64,000 bases of DNA, taken from CBDEGU01 sp965238045. GTDB lineage: Bacteria > Acidobacteriota > Terriglobia > Bryobacterales > UBA6623. This document shows positions 9,399-18,104 of the stretch, in pieces (within the stretch, counting starts at the first letter, position 1; each line of letters opens with the position of its first letter). A program made the translations under genes and the position numbers. The stretch lies in NCBI GenBank assembly GCA_965238045.1, contig CBDEGU010000012.1:682001-746000 (forward strand). Reading direction: 5' to 3'. The notes under the pieces are model-generated. The model did not search any database, was not told where the DNA came from, and saw nothing but the letters and a program-made list of their open reading frames with translations.

Positions 9399-9640
9399 GG
9401 CATTGTCAAGTTAACCCGGGTCAGCGACAATTGACCGATGGAATCCCTGTATCGACGCCACCGCTTCCCACCCGAAATCATCAGCCATGCCGATTGGCTC
9501 TACCATCGGTTCACGCTGAGCTTTCGGGATGTCGAGGACCTTCTCGCTGAGCGTGGCGTCACCGTGTCCTACGAAGCCATTCGATCCTGGTGCCGAAAGT
9601 TTGGACCCGAGTACGCCCGCACTCTGCGGCATTACCGTTC
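9399..9640 (+). pseudogene. IS6-type transposase, N-terminal fragment
   Basis: The terminal repeat GGCATTGTCAAGTTAAC starts near 9399. From ATG 9438 the frame gives MESLYRRHRFPPEII, WLYHRFTLSFRDVEDLLAER and EAIRSWCRKFGPEYA, the N-terminal HTH region of IS6/IS240-type transposases. The catalytic DDE domain (roughly residues 70-230) is missing. Homology ends near 9640, where an unrelated minus-strand gene begins. Confidence 0.85.
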
Positions 9641-9658
9641 GCAGCGATCTATCCCGCC

Positions 9659-10267
9659 CTATTCTTGGAACTTTCCCTTGATTTGATCGGCCCCGAAGTA
9701 TCGCTGGTTCAAACGTGCCGCACTTTTACCAGATTCGATTTCATGCATTGCTAGAACGTCCAGGAGCATCTTTGCCCAGGTGCCGCTCTTCTTCATCGCA
9801 AAAACATCAAAGCATCTATAAGTGGTTTCAACTTCGTTATCCCCGACACCCGTATTTATTCCGAAGACGAGCATCCCGTTTTCTGAGAGAGCGAAATCCG
9901 CGTGCATGTCACCGTCGAACAAGTGCCGCATCGTCTGTACTACCTCGTACCGTACCCCGGATAGGTTGAAGACAACTCTCTTAGTATCTTGACGATCTTC
10001 GTGCTTCTTAGACCCTTCGCAATAGGTCACCCCGAGTTTATTCCATTGGGCGAAGTTTTCGCCTTTGCTCTGTTCGGGGTAATACCGCACTTCGTCCCAC
10101 AAGGCTATCAGGCCGTCGTCTAGGCGATGCTCTTGAGCAAAATCGGCAAGGCGACCTTTGAGCTCCAGGTCGTCGCCGTACTTCCCTTCAAGTTCCCTTT
10201 CGTGGCCCTCCAACGTCCGCTTGACCTCCTCGTCCTTGGCCTCAGAGTACGCTTGAATGTCGGCCAT
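9659..10267 (-). CDS. Hypothetical protein, probably altered at its 5' end
   Basis: The start taken is the internal ATG giving MADIQAYSEAKDEEVKRTLE (about 202 residues). The frame stays open upstream to 10477, but that part runs through dispersed repeat R1, so the true N-terminus may have been lost or replaced. The chain is charged at the start and then beta-rich (FNLSGVRYEVVQTMRHLF, MLVFGINTGVGDNEVETTYR), with no membrane segment. I recognise no family. An IS6 fragment abuts its 3' end. Confidence 0.5.
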   Translation of the reverse strand: MADIQAYSEAKDEEVKRTLEGHERELEGKYGDDLELKGRLADFAQEHRLDDGLIALWDEVRYYPEQSKGENFAQWNKLGVTYCEGSKKHEDRQDTKRVVFNLSGVRYEVVQTMRHLFDGDMHADFALSENGMLVFGINTGVGDNEVETTYRCFDVFAMKKSGTWAKMLLDVLAMHEIESGKSAARLNQRYFGADQIKGKFQE

Positions 10268-10384
10268 GAAGTCGTCTGAAGGTGGGGGCTGCGGCTCGGT
10301 CAGGTCTGTTTGCCGCGACGATGGTTCACCGCCAGGTGAGGCATGCGGCTGTTTGCCCAACAGCCGAGATTGTCCCGCATCTAG

Positions 10385-10560
10385 CCAGGGTTTCCATTTT
10401 GACCATGGCACGGCCACAGTATACACCATACACCCGCGCTGCCCCGAATACCCGTCTTTTCGCGCTGAACCCTGCACATCAGCTCCGCCTGTAGACGCCA
10501 GAAATCGTTCGTTCGCTCACAGACGTTGATTGAGCAGGCGCAACGGTGCTCACGGCCTAG
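10385..10560 (+). repeat. Dispersed repeat R1, copy a
   Basis: About 170 bp, one of six related copies (others at 12.4, 25.1, 28.0, 31.0 and 58.9 kb). It opens with a CCAGG...CATGG/CCTGG hairpin around TTTCCATTTTG, then GGCACGGCCACAGTATACAC, a GAATACC box, CGCTGAACCCTGCACATCA and a CTCACAGACGTTGATTGAGC end. Copy a is also the left arm of an inverted duplication with 12290-12542. It lies within the 5' extension of the gene at 9659. Confidence 0.8.
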
Positions 10561-10602
10561 TTTGCTCCGCCATAATCCGGCTGAACTCCGCCGCCCTATG
10601 GC

Positions 10603-11064
10603 CTAGTTTCTCTCCGCCGCTAACCCCAAATACATAAGCAGAACGAAGCCCACGATGAGGATCACGATAAGGCCGCCCATTGTAATCAAGAAGCTGAATA
10701 TAGATGCTGGGACACCGGTGCTCTGTGCCCACTTGGCAGAGTAATAGTTCGTGTAATACCGCGTCGCGTTGACGAGCCCCGCGTTGTCGCCCCCCCAAGT
10801 CCAAATCACAGACATGCGCCCGTGGTTGTCCACGAAATCGGTGGCCTTCTCGTATCTGAACGTGATGACATCCCCTACCTGATCAACGATTTCATCGCAC
10901 GAAACAACGCTCACACTCGATCCCAGTTCCGCAAAGCAGGTAAACGGGGTTGTGCGGGTGTCTACGACATAGCGAGGTGCTGGAGAGGTGCAACCCCAGG
11001 AGAAAAACAAGAGAATCGCTGCCAGCAGCTTCGAGCCATCAGGCAGAGCCCACGATTCAGTCAT
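10603..11064 (-). CDS. Small lipoprotein / membrane protein, uncharacterised
   Basis: Started at 11064, giving MTESWALPDGSKLLAAILLF then FSWGC, a lipoprotein signal with a Cys lipobox. The middle is soluble; a C-terminal helix (SIFSFLITMGGLIVILIVGF) would anchor it in the membrane. 153 residues, no known domain. Its ATG overlaps the stop of the gene at 11057-11440 (ATGACTGA), so the two are translationally coupled. Both lie inside a segment bounded by an inverted duplication (10.4-10.6 and 12.3-12.5 kb). Confidence 0.6.
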   Translation of the reverse strand: MTESWALPDGSKLLAAILLFFSWGCTSPAPRYVVDTRTTPFTCFAELGSSVSVVSCDEIVDQVGDVITFRYEKATDFVDNHGRMSVIWTWGGDNAGLVNATRYYTNYYSAKWAQSTGVPASIFSFLITMGGLIVILIVGFVLLMYLGLAAERN

Positions 11065-11440
11065 CGTTTTCGTCCGCTGGCCGCTTGCCCCGCAAGTCGA
11101 GAACAAACCCCATGATAACCCAACCGACCACCCGCACGGTTCCCCAGGGAAGCAGGAATCCCAGAACAGGCCAAGCTATGACACCCACGTATGACAGCGC
11201 CCCTGGGCGGGATGAGTAAGAGGGACTGGGAGGTGGTTCAGGAAGAATGGAACCGGGCGATAACTCATCACTTGATTGCTCTGCCACAAGCGCTTCGTAC
11301 GCCGCCTGCTTATCGTCGTACGAATTCCAGGCTTGAGACCTGCTGTAGACCGCCCCTCCCTCCACCACGGCACCCAGGGTTCCAAAACACGCCCCCAGAA
11401 TCCCCAGAAGCAAACTCAATCGGTGAATGCCTACAGACAT
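11057..11440 (-). CDS. Small membrane protein with two TM segments, uncharacterised
   Basis: MSVGIHRLSLLLGILGACFG opens a first TM helix; a second is LSYVGVIAWPVLGFLLPWG running into VGWVIMGFVL. A Pro/Ser-rich loop (PEPPPSPSYSS) separates them. The frame extends to TTG 11464, but the ATG at 11440 gives a cleaner signal-anchor start. The stop overlaps the start of the next gene by 8 bp, which indicates a two-gene operon. No family recognised. Confidence 0.55.
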   Translation of the reverse strand: MSVGIHRLSLLLGILGACFGTLGAVVEGGAVYSRSQAWNSYDDKQAAYEALVAEQSSDELSPGSILPEPPPSPSYSSRPGALSYVGVIAWPVLGFLLPWGTVRVVGWVIMGFVLDLRGKRPADENDD

Positions 11441-11540
11441 GCTATCCCAATTATCTCGTTCCAACGCTGGAATGGTGGTCCCCCGTGGACACAGGCGTGA
11501 TTGTCTTCTGCGGCTTTATGATTGTTCCCGAAATCTCGCT

Positions 11541-11625
11541 ATAAAAACCCATGCGCGGTATGAGCGAACCATTGGGAACCTGGGGACCCCGTACCCACCC
11601 CCTTGGCGTCACCCGAAACCCGCAC
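11541..11625. repeat. Dispersed repeat R2, copy a
   Basis: About 80 bp beginning AAAACCCATGCGCG and containing CCATTGGGAACCTGGGGACC and a GTCACCCGAAAC end; it recurs at 25301-25383 with about 85-90% identity by eye. The copies lie in different gene contexts. The adjoining stretch 11465-11915 shows no convincing gene; the frames there look like shadows. Confidence 0.6.
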
Positions 11626-11915
11626 CCATACCCGGCTTTCTTGACACCTCGGCCGGTTTCGTCTGGCGAGCCGTGTGACCAAGTCAGGCTCGGCAGATCC
11701 ACCGAGAGATCAGCCCCGCACCGCACCCACGCTTTGCGAGTCGTGAACGGTCCGAGCGGGGACGCCCCTTGCGGAGGAATGGCTCCTTCGGGTACTGGCT
11801 CGGCGTCGAAACCTACCGACAATCACCGACTGGTCACCCTAGCCACACGCTCGACAGGCCGTCCTAGTGGAGACACCCAGCTCTGGAGCGATCTGGCGGT
11901 ACGACCGTCCGGCCT

Positions 11916-12200
11916 TCCTCAGCCGACGAGCAGGGTTACGCCAACGCCTCGTACAACCTCGGTGTCATGTACGACTTGGGTCGAGGCGTCCCGCGGAACT
12001 ACGTACAGGCGTAGATGTGGGTGAACCTAGCGGCGTCTCGGTCGCACGGCGAAGACCTTGAGAAATTGGCCAAAGTAACCGAACTACTCGCCCAACGAAT
12101 GACTCCCGACCAGATAGCCGAAGCCCAACGCCTCGCCAGCAAGTGGAAGCCGAAGACGTGGGATGAGTTGAAGACGGGGTTGGAGACGAAGGGCCGCTAA
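11916..12200 (+). pseudogene. Sel1-like repeat protein, C-terminal fragment with premature stop
   Basis: The frame reads EQGYANASYNLGVMYDLGRG, then VPRNYVQA, a TAG stop at 12012-12014, then MWVNLAASRSHGEDLEKLAK and a typical Sel1 C-terminal tail ending TGLETKGR. In intact Sel1 repeats the stop position is normally Tyr (QAYMW). No upstream repeats are found, so it is a truncated remnant with a nonsense change. Translation could restart at ATG 12015 for a 61-residue peptide, but I doubt it is functional. Confidence 0.65.
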
Positions 12201-12289
12201 CCCACACTCAAGACCAATCCTGGAATCAAAGTCGGGAGGCGTCGCCCGTGACGGCCCTCCCACGGCGGCGCATAATCGGCCCATTCGCC

Positions 12290-12542
12290 CGGATGTTACC
12301 GGCGGAGAGAAAATGGGCCATAAGGCGGCGGAGTTCAGCCAGGTTGTGGCAGAGCAAGACCAGGCCATAAGCACCGTTGCGCCCACTCAATAAGCCCACT
12401 CAATCAACGTCTGTGAGCGAGCGAACGATTTCTGGCGTCTACAGGCGGAGTTGATCTGCAGGGCTCAGCGCGAAAAGACGTGGTATTCGGGCCAGCGTGG
12501 GGCTATACTGTAACGGTGCCAGGGCCAAAATGGAAATCCTGG
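12290..12542 (-). repeat. R1 copy b within a 250-bp inverted duplication
   Basis: 12394-12542 is R1 in the opposite orientation to copy a. Homology with copy a continues beyond the R1 core to about 12290 (GGCGGAGAGAAA, GGCGGCGGAGTTCAGCC), matching the complement of 10551-10622. The two arms therefore form an imperfect inverted repeat of about 250 bp around a 1.66-kb segment carrying two coupled membrane genes and the Sel1 fragment. Confidence 0.75.
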
Positions 12543-12561
12543 CTGGGAGCATGCGGCAAGC

Positions 12562-12642
12562 TTTTCTCCCGATGGACGTTTCGTCGCCTATGTTTCGGAC
12601 GAAGCCGGGCCGTACGACGTTTACGTCCGTCCGTTTCCAGAA
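12562..12642 (+). pseudogene. Kinase-associated TolB-like propeller fragment
   Basis: Immediately after R1 copy b the frame reads FSPDGRFVAYVSDEAGPYDV then YVRPFPEG, the same blade that ends the kinase/TolB proteins of this genome (compare FSPNGRYVAYVSDESGQREV near 23.2 kb). Nothing of the family remains on either side. It is about 27 codons of a gene otherwise deleted. Confidence 0.7.
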
Positions 12643-12949
12643 GGAACCCACCACAGCACGTTGGCTCTTCGGGTACCGGCGAAGTGGCCTCTCCGTACCG
12701 TAGCGGGTTGGTGTGAGCACCTTGCCACAGACGAGACTGACTCAGCTGGAGGCGTCTCCGAGCGAATTTCTGATCTTGAACGAGGATTTTCTTTTTGACC
12801 GTCCTCACATCGATAGGATAGCCCGTCGTGTCCGAAAAAACTCGAATGCGTTCTCTTGTTGAGAGTTATGGTCCATGCGAGAGACGCTCCATTGGGCGGC
12901 CTAATTTTGCTCCACCCTTGACGCCTGGGGCCGGAAGAAGCGCGCCTGG

Positions 12950-12967
12950 CCGTGCAATTTTGCACGG
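12950..12967. promoter_or_regulatory. Palindrome CCGTGCAA-TTGCACGG, copy 1
   Basis: CCGTGCAATTTTGCACGG has perfect 8-bp arms with a 2-nt centre. It lies 58 bp upstream of the small membrane protein gene at 13025. Related copies occur at 13288, 13425 and 25182. The symmetry suits an operator for a dimeric regulator, or a small hairpin; function not established. Confidence 0.5.
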
Positions 12968-13024
12968 ATCGGAAGCCCTTGCGCCTTCATGCTCTGCTCG
13001 AACCGCCACCCATCGGAGCGTCGT

Positions 13025-13285
13025 ATGCTGGCGAAACTGTCAGAGTTACGGCTCAGCCCCTGGTTTGGACGGGCTGCTCTCCTGTTCGTGGTGGTGGCGG
13101 TTGACGTGGTCATTTGGGCGAATCGGTGTGAGCACGTGCAGATGACGTTCCTCACGGGGCACACCCTCCCGGTGAGAATCCATCGGCTGACCGGCCATAC
13201 CGAAATCCTGTACCCAGCATGGGCCGACAGGCCGGCGGTCTGGAAAAGTGTCGACTCAGGACAGGACGAACGGCCCAAGCGGTAG
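13025..13285 (+). CDS. Small single-pass membrane protein, uncharacterised
   Basis: 86 residues from ATG 13025, chosen because GGAGCG stands just upstream and MLAKLSELRLSPWFGRAALL leads straight into a TM helix (ALLFVVVAVDVVIWA). A polar, presumably external tail follows. The gene is framed by palindromes at 12950 and 13288 (the latter two bases after its stop). No family recognised; the coding nature is inferred from the start and TM segment only. Confidence 0.4.
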   Translation: MLAKLSELRLSPWFGRAALLFVVVAVDVVIWANRCEHVQMTFLTGHTLPVRIHRLTGHTEILYPAWADRPAVWKSVDSGQDERPKR

Positions 13286-13287
13286 AT

Positions 13288-13305
13288 CCGTGCAAAATTG
13301 CACGG
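13288..13305. promoter_or_regulatory. Palindrome CCGTGCAA-TTGCACGG, copy 2
   Basis: CCGTGCAAAATTGCACGG, whose symmetry extends to a 22-bp dyad over 13286-13307. It directly follows the stop of the small membrane protein gene, so it could act as a hairpin or as an operator for a neighbouring unit. Confidence 0.5.
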
Positions 13306-13424
13306 ATTAAGTACCAGCAGTACCAGCCAGGGGCTGAGCGGAACCGACCTGACCGAGAACTGAGAGTCAAGTGCGCTTGGCTTTCTTGGCTTGACCTTGG
13401 TTTCGTGTTTCGTGTAGGCGACGA

Positions 13425-13442
13425 CCGTGCAAAAGTTGCACG
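13425..13442. promoter_or_regulatory. Palindrome CCGTGCAA-TTGCACG, copy 3
   Basis: CCGTGCAAAAGTTGCACG, with slightly broken arms. The surrounding 13306-13729 contains no convincing gene; near 13595 it includes a short match to the kinase-gene leader (GGATAGCTGTCGAGAAAT). Confidence 0.4.
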
Positions 13443-13836
13443 AGATTCCCCGGACTGGAGGACTGGTCTCGAACAAGCAGGGGTAGTGAGGATCTGTCGG
13501 CTCTGTGCACAAACGCATGCTTCACGAGTAGGTGGGAGCCCCTCGTGCCGGCTGCCCGCGCTAGAATGTTCGACGAAAGGGCATCAACCTCGGATAGCTG
13601 TCGAGAAATAATTTCTCATTGAGCAATCAGGCATCAGAGCCTTCGCAACCCGTCGTCGATCTGGCCCAAATCGAGTCCCATCAGGCGGCTAGCGGGGATC
13701 TGGGCCGATAGCGAGTGCGAACGGTTGTTGGACGAAGCCGCTGGCGCGGCAGAGGTGAAGGGGAGGCCGGCGAGTGGGGAAGGATTGAAACTTTGTTGAG
13801 GTAGAGGAATAATGAGCGACCGAGAGGAGGTCGTTC

Positions 13837-14712
13837 ATGACCAAGCTACGTCAGAAGATGATCCAAGACCTGCGGCTGCGCAGCTATTCGCCGCAGACGA
13901 TTCGGAGTTATACCAAGGCCGTCGAGGATCTCGCCCGCTACTTCGGCAAGTCGCCGGAGCAACTGGGCCCGAAGCAGATTCGCGAGTATCAGCTTGACTT
14001 GATCGAGCGGCGTAAGCTGGCCGGTGCGACGTTCGGGGTGCGCACGGCGGGGCTGAAGTTCTTCTACAGCCAGACACTCGAGCGACCCTGGGTTGTCGAA
14101 CGCATCGCACGGCCCAAGGTCCGGCGTCGCCTACCGGTCGTGCTGAGCCGTGAAGAAGTGACGGCGCTGTTGGACGCCGCGGTGAATCTGAAGCATCGCG
14201 CGATCCTCGCGACGCTCTACGGAGCCGGGTTGCGTCTCGACGAAGTGTTGCAACTCGAAGCGGGGGACATTGACTCGCAGCGGATGGTGATCCTGGTGCG
14301 CCGCGGCAAAGGAGAGAAGCCACGCCAGGTGATGTTGTCTCCCAAGCTACTGGAGTTGCTGCGTCTGTACTGGCGCTGGGCGAAGCCGAACGAGTTGCTG
14401 TTTCCCGGCCGTATCCACGGCGCCCAGCTGCGGCCCTCGGGGGTACGGCAGATCTGCCAAAAGCTTGGTCGCCAGGCAGGCATCCGCAAACCGGTGAGCC
14501 CGCACGTGCTGCGGCATTCCTTTGCCACGCACTTGCTGGAAGCGGGGACGGATCTGCGCACCATCCAGGTCTTGCTGGGGCACGTCAGTCTCAAGACGAC
14601 GGCGCGCTATCTGCATGTCTCGGAATTGCGCCTGCGCACGACGCAGAGCCCACTCGAAGCACTCGAGATTCGCGAAGCGCTCACCGACGACGGGGACCGG
14701 CGCCGGCGATGA
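13837..14712 (+). CDS. Tyrosine recombinase of the IS91-like element
   Basis: 291 residues, XerC/D-like. An N-terminal SAM-like core-binding domain (about 1-95: LRSYSPQTIRSYTKAVEDLA) precedes the catalytic domain with GAGLRLDEVLQL (Arg I), GKGEKPRQV (Lys), HVLRHSFATHLLEAG (His-Arg box), LLGHVSLKTTARYLHV (His and nucleophilic Tyr). All catalytic residues are present. GAGGAGG precedes the ATG. It overlaps the transposase gene by 4 bp; integrases of this kind accompany some IS91-group transposases and are thought to help resolve or direct transposition. Confidence 0.92.
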   Translation: MTKLRQKMIQDLRLRSYSPQTIRSYTKAVEDLARYFGKSPEQLGPKQIREYQLDLIERRKLAGATFGVRTAGLKFFYSQTLERPWVVERIARPKVRRRLPVVLSREEVTALLDAAVNLKHRAILATLYGAGLRLDEVLQLEAGDIDSQRMVILVRRGKGEKPRQVMLSPKLLELLRLYWRWAKPNELLFPGRIHGAQLRPSGVRQICQKLGRQAGIRKPVSPHVLRHSFATHLLEAGTDLRTIQVLLGHVSLKTTARYLHVSELRLRTTQSPLEALEIREALTDDGDRRRR

Positions 14713-15914
14713 GCCGGCATCGGCTGGAAGTGGCCGATGTCATTCGCCAACACGAAGGGGAGTTGCTCGAGCGCTGGGGACACCGCCTCTCCGCTCGTCA
14801 ACGCAAGGCCCTTCGCGACATCGGTTCGTGTCGCAGCGCCGCCCAGGGCGCTCACATCGAACAGTGCGATTCTTGCTCGCAGGAACGGATCGCGTACAAC
14901 TCGTGCTCGAACCGGCACTGTCCGAAGTGCCAGTCGGCGGCGCGTGACCGCTGGCTGGGGGCACGGGCGCAGGAACTACTTCCGGTGCACTACTGCCATG
15001 TTGTGTTCACCGTGCCAGGGGCCCTGGCAATGTTGGCCCTCCAGAATCAGCGACTCTTCTACCGTCTGCTGTTCGAGGCGGCCTCTCAAAGCTTGCAACA
15101 ACTCGCTCGCGACCCCAAGCGTTTGGGCGCCCAGATCGGCTTCTTCGCCGTATTGCATACCTGGAACCAGATACTGCTGCCTCATCCGCACCTGCACTGC
15201 GTCGTACCGGCGGGAGGAATGGCGCTCGACGGCAGCCGATGGATCCGCTGCCGCAAGAAGTTTTTCCTGCCCGTACGGCCTCTGAGCCGCTTGTTTCGCG
15301 GCAAGCTCTTAGACGGTTTGCGGCGGGCGTTCGAACACGGCGAGCTGGAACTCGACCGGCAGCTGGCCCCGCTGACGAAGCCCGAACGTTTTCACTCTTG
15401 GCTGCGAGAACTGAGAACAACCGAGTGGGTGGTCTACCTCAAGCCGCCCATGGCCGGACCCGAACAAGTGCTCAAGTATCTGGCTCGTTATACCCATCGC
15501 GTCGCCATCTCCAACGGTCGCTTGCGGTCTCTCCACGACGGCCGCCTGCGCTTGCGTTTTCGCAACGCGAAGAACAACCACCGTATCGAGACGATGACGC
15601 TCGACGCGGTCGAGTTCCTGCGGCGCTTTCTGCTGCACGTGCTGCCGAGGGGTTTTGTCAAGATCCGCTACTACGGTTTCTTGGCTCATCGCAGACGCGC
15701 GGCGGGCTTGGCCCGCTGCCGGGAACTCCTCCAGGCGTCCGCGACGAGGGAAGTTTCCCCTGCCTTGTTGAGCAAGGAGCAACGGCGAGCCGTGGAGCGC
15801 CGCTGCCCGCTGTGCGGCGAGGGAAGGCTGCGCGTGGTCGCATGGCTTTCGGCGCTGGAACTGGCGCTACGCGCCGGGGACATGGCCCTGCCCGAGGCTA
15901 TCGACTCCTCATGA
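14709..15914 (+). CDS. IS91-family transposase (HUH rolling-circle type)
   Basis: 401 residues. The N-terminal zinc-binding region has CDSCSQERIAYNSCSNRHCP then KCQ, as in IS91/IS801. HPHLHCVVPAGG is the HUH metal-binding motif, and LKYLARYTHRVAISNGRL carries the catalytic Tyr region. A C-terminal CPLCGEG motif is retained. Length and motifs are complete. Its ATG overlaps the recombinase stop, so the two are co-translated. Confidence 0.93.
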   Translation: MSRHRLEVADVIRQHEGELLERWGHRLSARQRKALRDIGSCRSAAQGAHIEQCDSCSQERIAYNSCSNRHCPKCQSAARDRWLGARAQELLPVHYCHVVFTVPGALAMLALQNQRLFYRLLFEAASQSLQQLARDPKRLGAQIGFFAVLHTWNQILLPHPHLHCVVPAGGMALDGSRWIRCRKKFFLPVRPLSRLFRGKLLDGLRRAFEHGELELDRQLAPLTKPERFHSWLRELRTTEWVVYLKPPMAGPEQVLKYLARYTHRVAISNGRLRSLHDGRLRLRFRNAKNNHRIETMTLDAVEFLRRFLLHVLPRGFVKIRYYGFLAHRRRAAGLARCRELLQASATREVSPALLSKEQRRAVERRCPLCGEGRLRVVAWLSALELALRAGDMALPEAIDSS

Positions 15915-16253
15915 CCCCTCACCGTCTCTTCGCCAACGCAACGCTGCGACGCGCCGTCGCCAGGGGGTGCTTCGCACTCCTGCGCCTGGGTCTTTCCGCG
16001 GAGCTGATTCGCCCGCCTGCGAGGACTTCGCGGCTTCCATACATCAAAGCAATCCGGGCGATCCAAGCCACGTTCTACTCCCGAAAGGTCCTACTCCTCC
16101 TGCCCAACGACCAAGCCAATCCCTACAATCCACATAGCCGATCCTGAGCCCGGCATCCTCCAACAACCCCTATCGACAATGCGGCGGCCCACGCTGCCAC
16201 TGCCTCTCTCCACCGCCCTTCGCCCGCCGCACGGTCGATACGGTCCTAAGGTG

Positions 16254-16284
16254 TTATCACCATCTATGCGTCGAGAGGTAGAAT
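16254..16284 (+). promoter_or_regulatory. Kinase-type promoter, copy at IS91-1 right end
   Basis: -35 TTATCA (16254-16259), 19-bp spacer, -10 TAGAAT (16279-16284), 9 bp before the GTG of a kinase fragment. The same arrangement is repeated at seven other loci. The IS91-like element ends only 3 bp upstream of the -35 box. The preceding 15915-16250 is the non-coding IS91 right end. Confidence 0.55.
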
Positions 16285-16293
16285 TGGACCATT

Positions 16294-16461
16294 GTGGTCG
16301 GCCGAACGATCTCCCACTACAAGATCCTGTCCAAGCTCGGCGAAGGCGGCATGGGCGTCGTTTACAAGGCCGAGGACACCAAGCTGGCCCTCGCGGGGCT
16401 GGGCGGCGTTGATAAGCTTGAGTTCGGACAGCTTGCGTTGCTGGACGGCCACTTTAGCTAG
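16294..16461 (+). pseudogene. Ser/Thr protein kinase, N-terminal fragment
   Basis: GTG start; VGRTISHYKILSKLGEGGMG then VVYKAEDTKLAL is the N-lobe start of a PknB-type kinase with its glycine-rich loop. After about 32 codons homology stops; an unrelated tail (AGLGGVDKLEFGQ...) runs to TAG at 16459. The VAIK lysine, HRD and DFG segments are absent, so there is no kinase activity. 16462-16571 holds no recognised gene. Confidence 0.85.
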
Positions 16462-16571
16462 CCCGCTGCATCGCGTTCTTCACAATCTTGGCACCGGGCT
16501 TGGTACCGGGGGAAGGTCGGCGACGACGGCGCTTTGTTTTCTTGGTCTACTCTAAGGCCTATCAGTAGGAT

Positions 16572-16667
16572 CTAAGTCCAATGTTTTCAATGATTTCTTG
16601 GCACTGCGAACCGTGGCCCTACTGAGTCCCGCACGACACCCGTGCGTGTTGAAAACATTGGACTTAG
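16572..16667. mobile_element. 96-bp mini-element with perfect 19-bp inverted repeats
   Basis: CTAAGTCCAATGTTTTCAA at 16572-16590 and its exact complement at 16649-16667, enclosing 58 bp. Size and structure fit a MITE-like derivative; the parent IS is not in this window. No clear target duplication. Alternatively a strong RNA hairpin. Confidence 0.5.
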
Positions 16668-16729
16668 TTCTCGATTTGCGGTCCAGATGGTGACTATACA
16701 GGCGCGCATAAATAAAGGGATATAGAGAG

Positions 16730-17392
16730 TCAACAAAAAGACTGCAAGTAGGAGCGGATGACGACAGGGTGGGCCTGCATCTCGCCGAAGACTCTTGTCA
16801 GTGTGGCAAGCAGTTCGGCTTCGCTCTCAAAGTAGCGATTGTGAGTTCCCGTGCGGCGCGTGTGCTGCCACAGCCGTTCGGTGGGATTCAACTCGGGCGA
16901 GTACGGCGGCAGTTGGTGGACTTCCAGCCAGTGACGGTTGGAGCGGAACCAGGCCCAGACCTCCGCATCCTTGTGGTAGGAAGCGTTGTCCTGAATCAGA
17001 ATCGCCCCCTGCCGGCGATAGCGCCGCGCCAACTGTTCCAGGAAGACCAAGTACGTCATGGCGTTAAAGACCGTGTCCTGCCGGTAATGGAAACGCGTGC
17101 GCCACAGTTCGATGGCACCCAGGATCTTGACGCTCTTGCGCTGTCCGGTCACGGGGATTTCGGGCGGCTGGCCGACGCGGCTCCAGGTGGCATGCAAAGT
17201 CGAGTCCTGGCGGAAGCTGGCCTCGTCGGTAAAGATCAGCGCCCGGTTTTGCGAGCGGTGGGGCTCGTAATAGCCGGTGAAGGACTCTTCCTCGAGACGT
17301 AACAGGCCGTCGAGGTCGTCGGCGTTAGCGGGCCGGGCTGACGTGACGGAGATCAGAGCTTCATGATACTCGGGTGGTGGGCCGGTTTGAAG
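16730..17392 (-). pseudogene. IS630-family transposase, C-terminal part
   Basis: About 220 codons remain: RALIFTDEASFRQD (first catalytic Asp), GAILIQDNASYHKD (second), LPPYSPELNPTERLWQHTRR (Glu box) and a normal C-terminus. The N-terminal HTH half has been replaced at about 17392 by an IS6-type fragment, in whose antisense the frame happens to continue. It is unrelated in detail to the intact IS630 at 46.7 kb. Confidence 0.85.
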
Positions 17393-17395
17393 GGC

Positions 17396-17560
17396 ATTGT
17401 CAAGTTCACACCGGTAGGCGAGCATGGACCGATGGAATCCCTGTATCGACGTGACCGTTTTCCATCCGAGATCATCAGCACGGGGGGGGTGCTTGTACCA
17501 TCGGTTCACGCTGAGCTTTCGCGATGTTGAGGACCTTCTCGCATGGCTGCCTTGTGCGAG
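17396..17560 (+). pseudogene. IS6-type fragment interrupting IS630
   Basis: The end GGGCATTGTCAAGTT starts near 17394, followed by a start region like that at 9.4 kb (MESLYRRDRFPSEIIS). A run of eight G near 17480 breaks the frame, then YHRFTLSFRDVEDLLA resumes. It is cut off near 17560. It is the more diverged of the two plus-strand copies. Confidence 0.75.
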
Positions 17561-17574
17561 AGCCTTCAGCCACG

Positions 17575-18104
17575 CTAGCTAACCGGCAGGACTTCCATCT
17601 CTGACTTGGACATCGCTGACGAGACGTCGGCCAGACAATCCGCCGAAATGAGTTGATATGGAACAACGTTCGTCTTCTTTCCCTGAGCCCGCATAATGCG
17701 ATAAACCATCGCATCGCAGAAGAGGATGTCGGGCGCGCCCAAATCTTGAGGGTCATGCCCAACGAGAAGATATTCCCGCATGGAGTGCCGCCTGCCGACG
17801 ACCGGGGCGAGCACGCCTCGAGCGGTTTTCAGGAAGTATTCGCTGATTGAGGCAACTGCGATCTGGGAGGGCCGCTCGATATCCCGAACCAACGCAACGT
17901 GCTCATCGGCAAGGGAATACGTAATCTGCACAACCGGTCGGTCTTTGGGAAGCACGGAAACGGTTTTGGGCATGAGGCCGGGCGGAGTCAGGACCAGTGC
18001 TCCGATGGTCAGACCTGGGTTCGCGACAAGCTTTTCGGGCGGGCATGTTTCGACCGGACACCCGAGCGCGTCCATGAGTTCCATTCGGAATAAGGCACGC
18101 ATCC
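17575..18104 (-). pseudogene. GntR-family regulator, 3' part (split by IS481-like element)
   Basis: Encodes RALFRMELMDALGCPVETCP onward to a stop at 17575: a ligand-binding region with no name I can assign (PVVQITYSLADEHVALVRDI, LLVGHDPQDLGAPDILFCD). It joins exactly in frame to the 5' part at 19712-20122 once the IS and one CATCC repeat are removed, giving a protein of about 311 residues. As it stands it lacks the DNA-binding domain. Confidence 0.8.

Larger units (their letters stand above)
13730..16250 (+). mobile_element. IS91-like element with integrase, copy 1
   Basis: About 2.52 kb, nearly identical to 31358-33884. Only three differences were seen: two silent substitutions and a 6-bp CATAGC duplication in copy 2. 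It carries a tyrosine recombinase gene and an IS91-type transposase gene overlapping by ATGA. Both copies begin at GGTTGTT/GGACGAAGCC and end at TACGGTCCTAAG, immediately upstream of the -35 box of a kinase-type promoter. The ends lack inverted repeats and target duplications, as expected for rolling-circle elements. The last ~335 bp (15915-16250) are non-coding. Confidence 0.9.

Noticed and set aside
15239..16147. Long plus-strand frame (302 aa) inside and beyond the IS91 transposase gene
   Set aside because: It overlaps the real transposase in another frame, is Arg/Pro/Ala-rich as expected for a shadow of GC-rich coding DNA, and is repeated only because the whole IS is.
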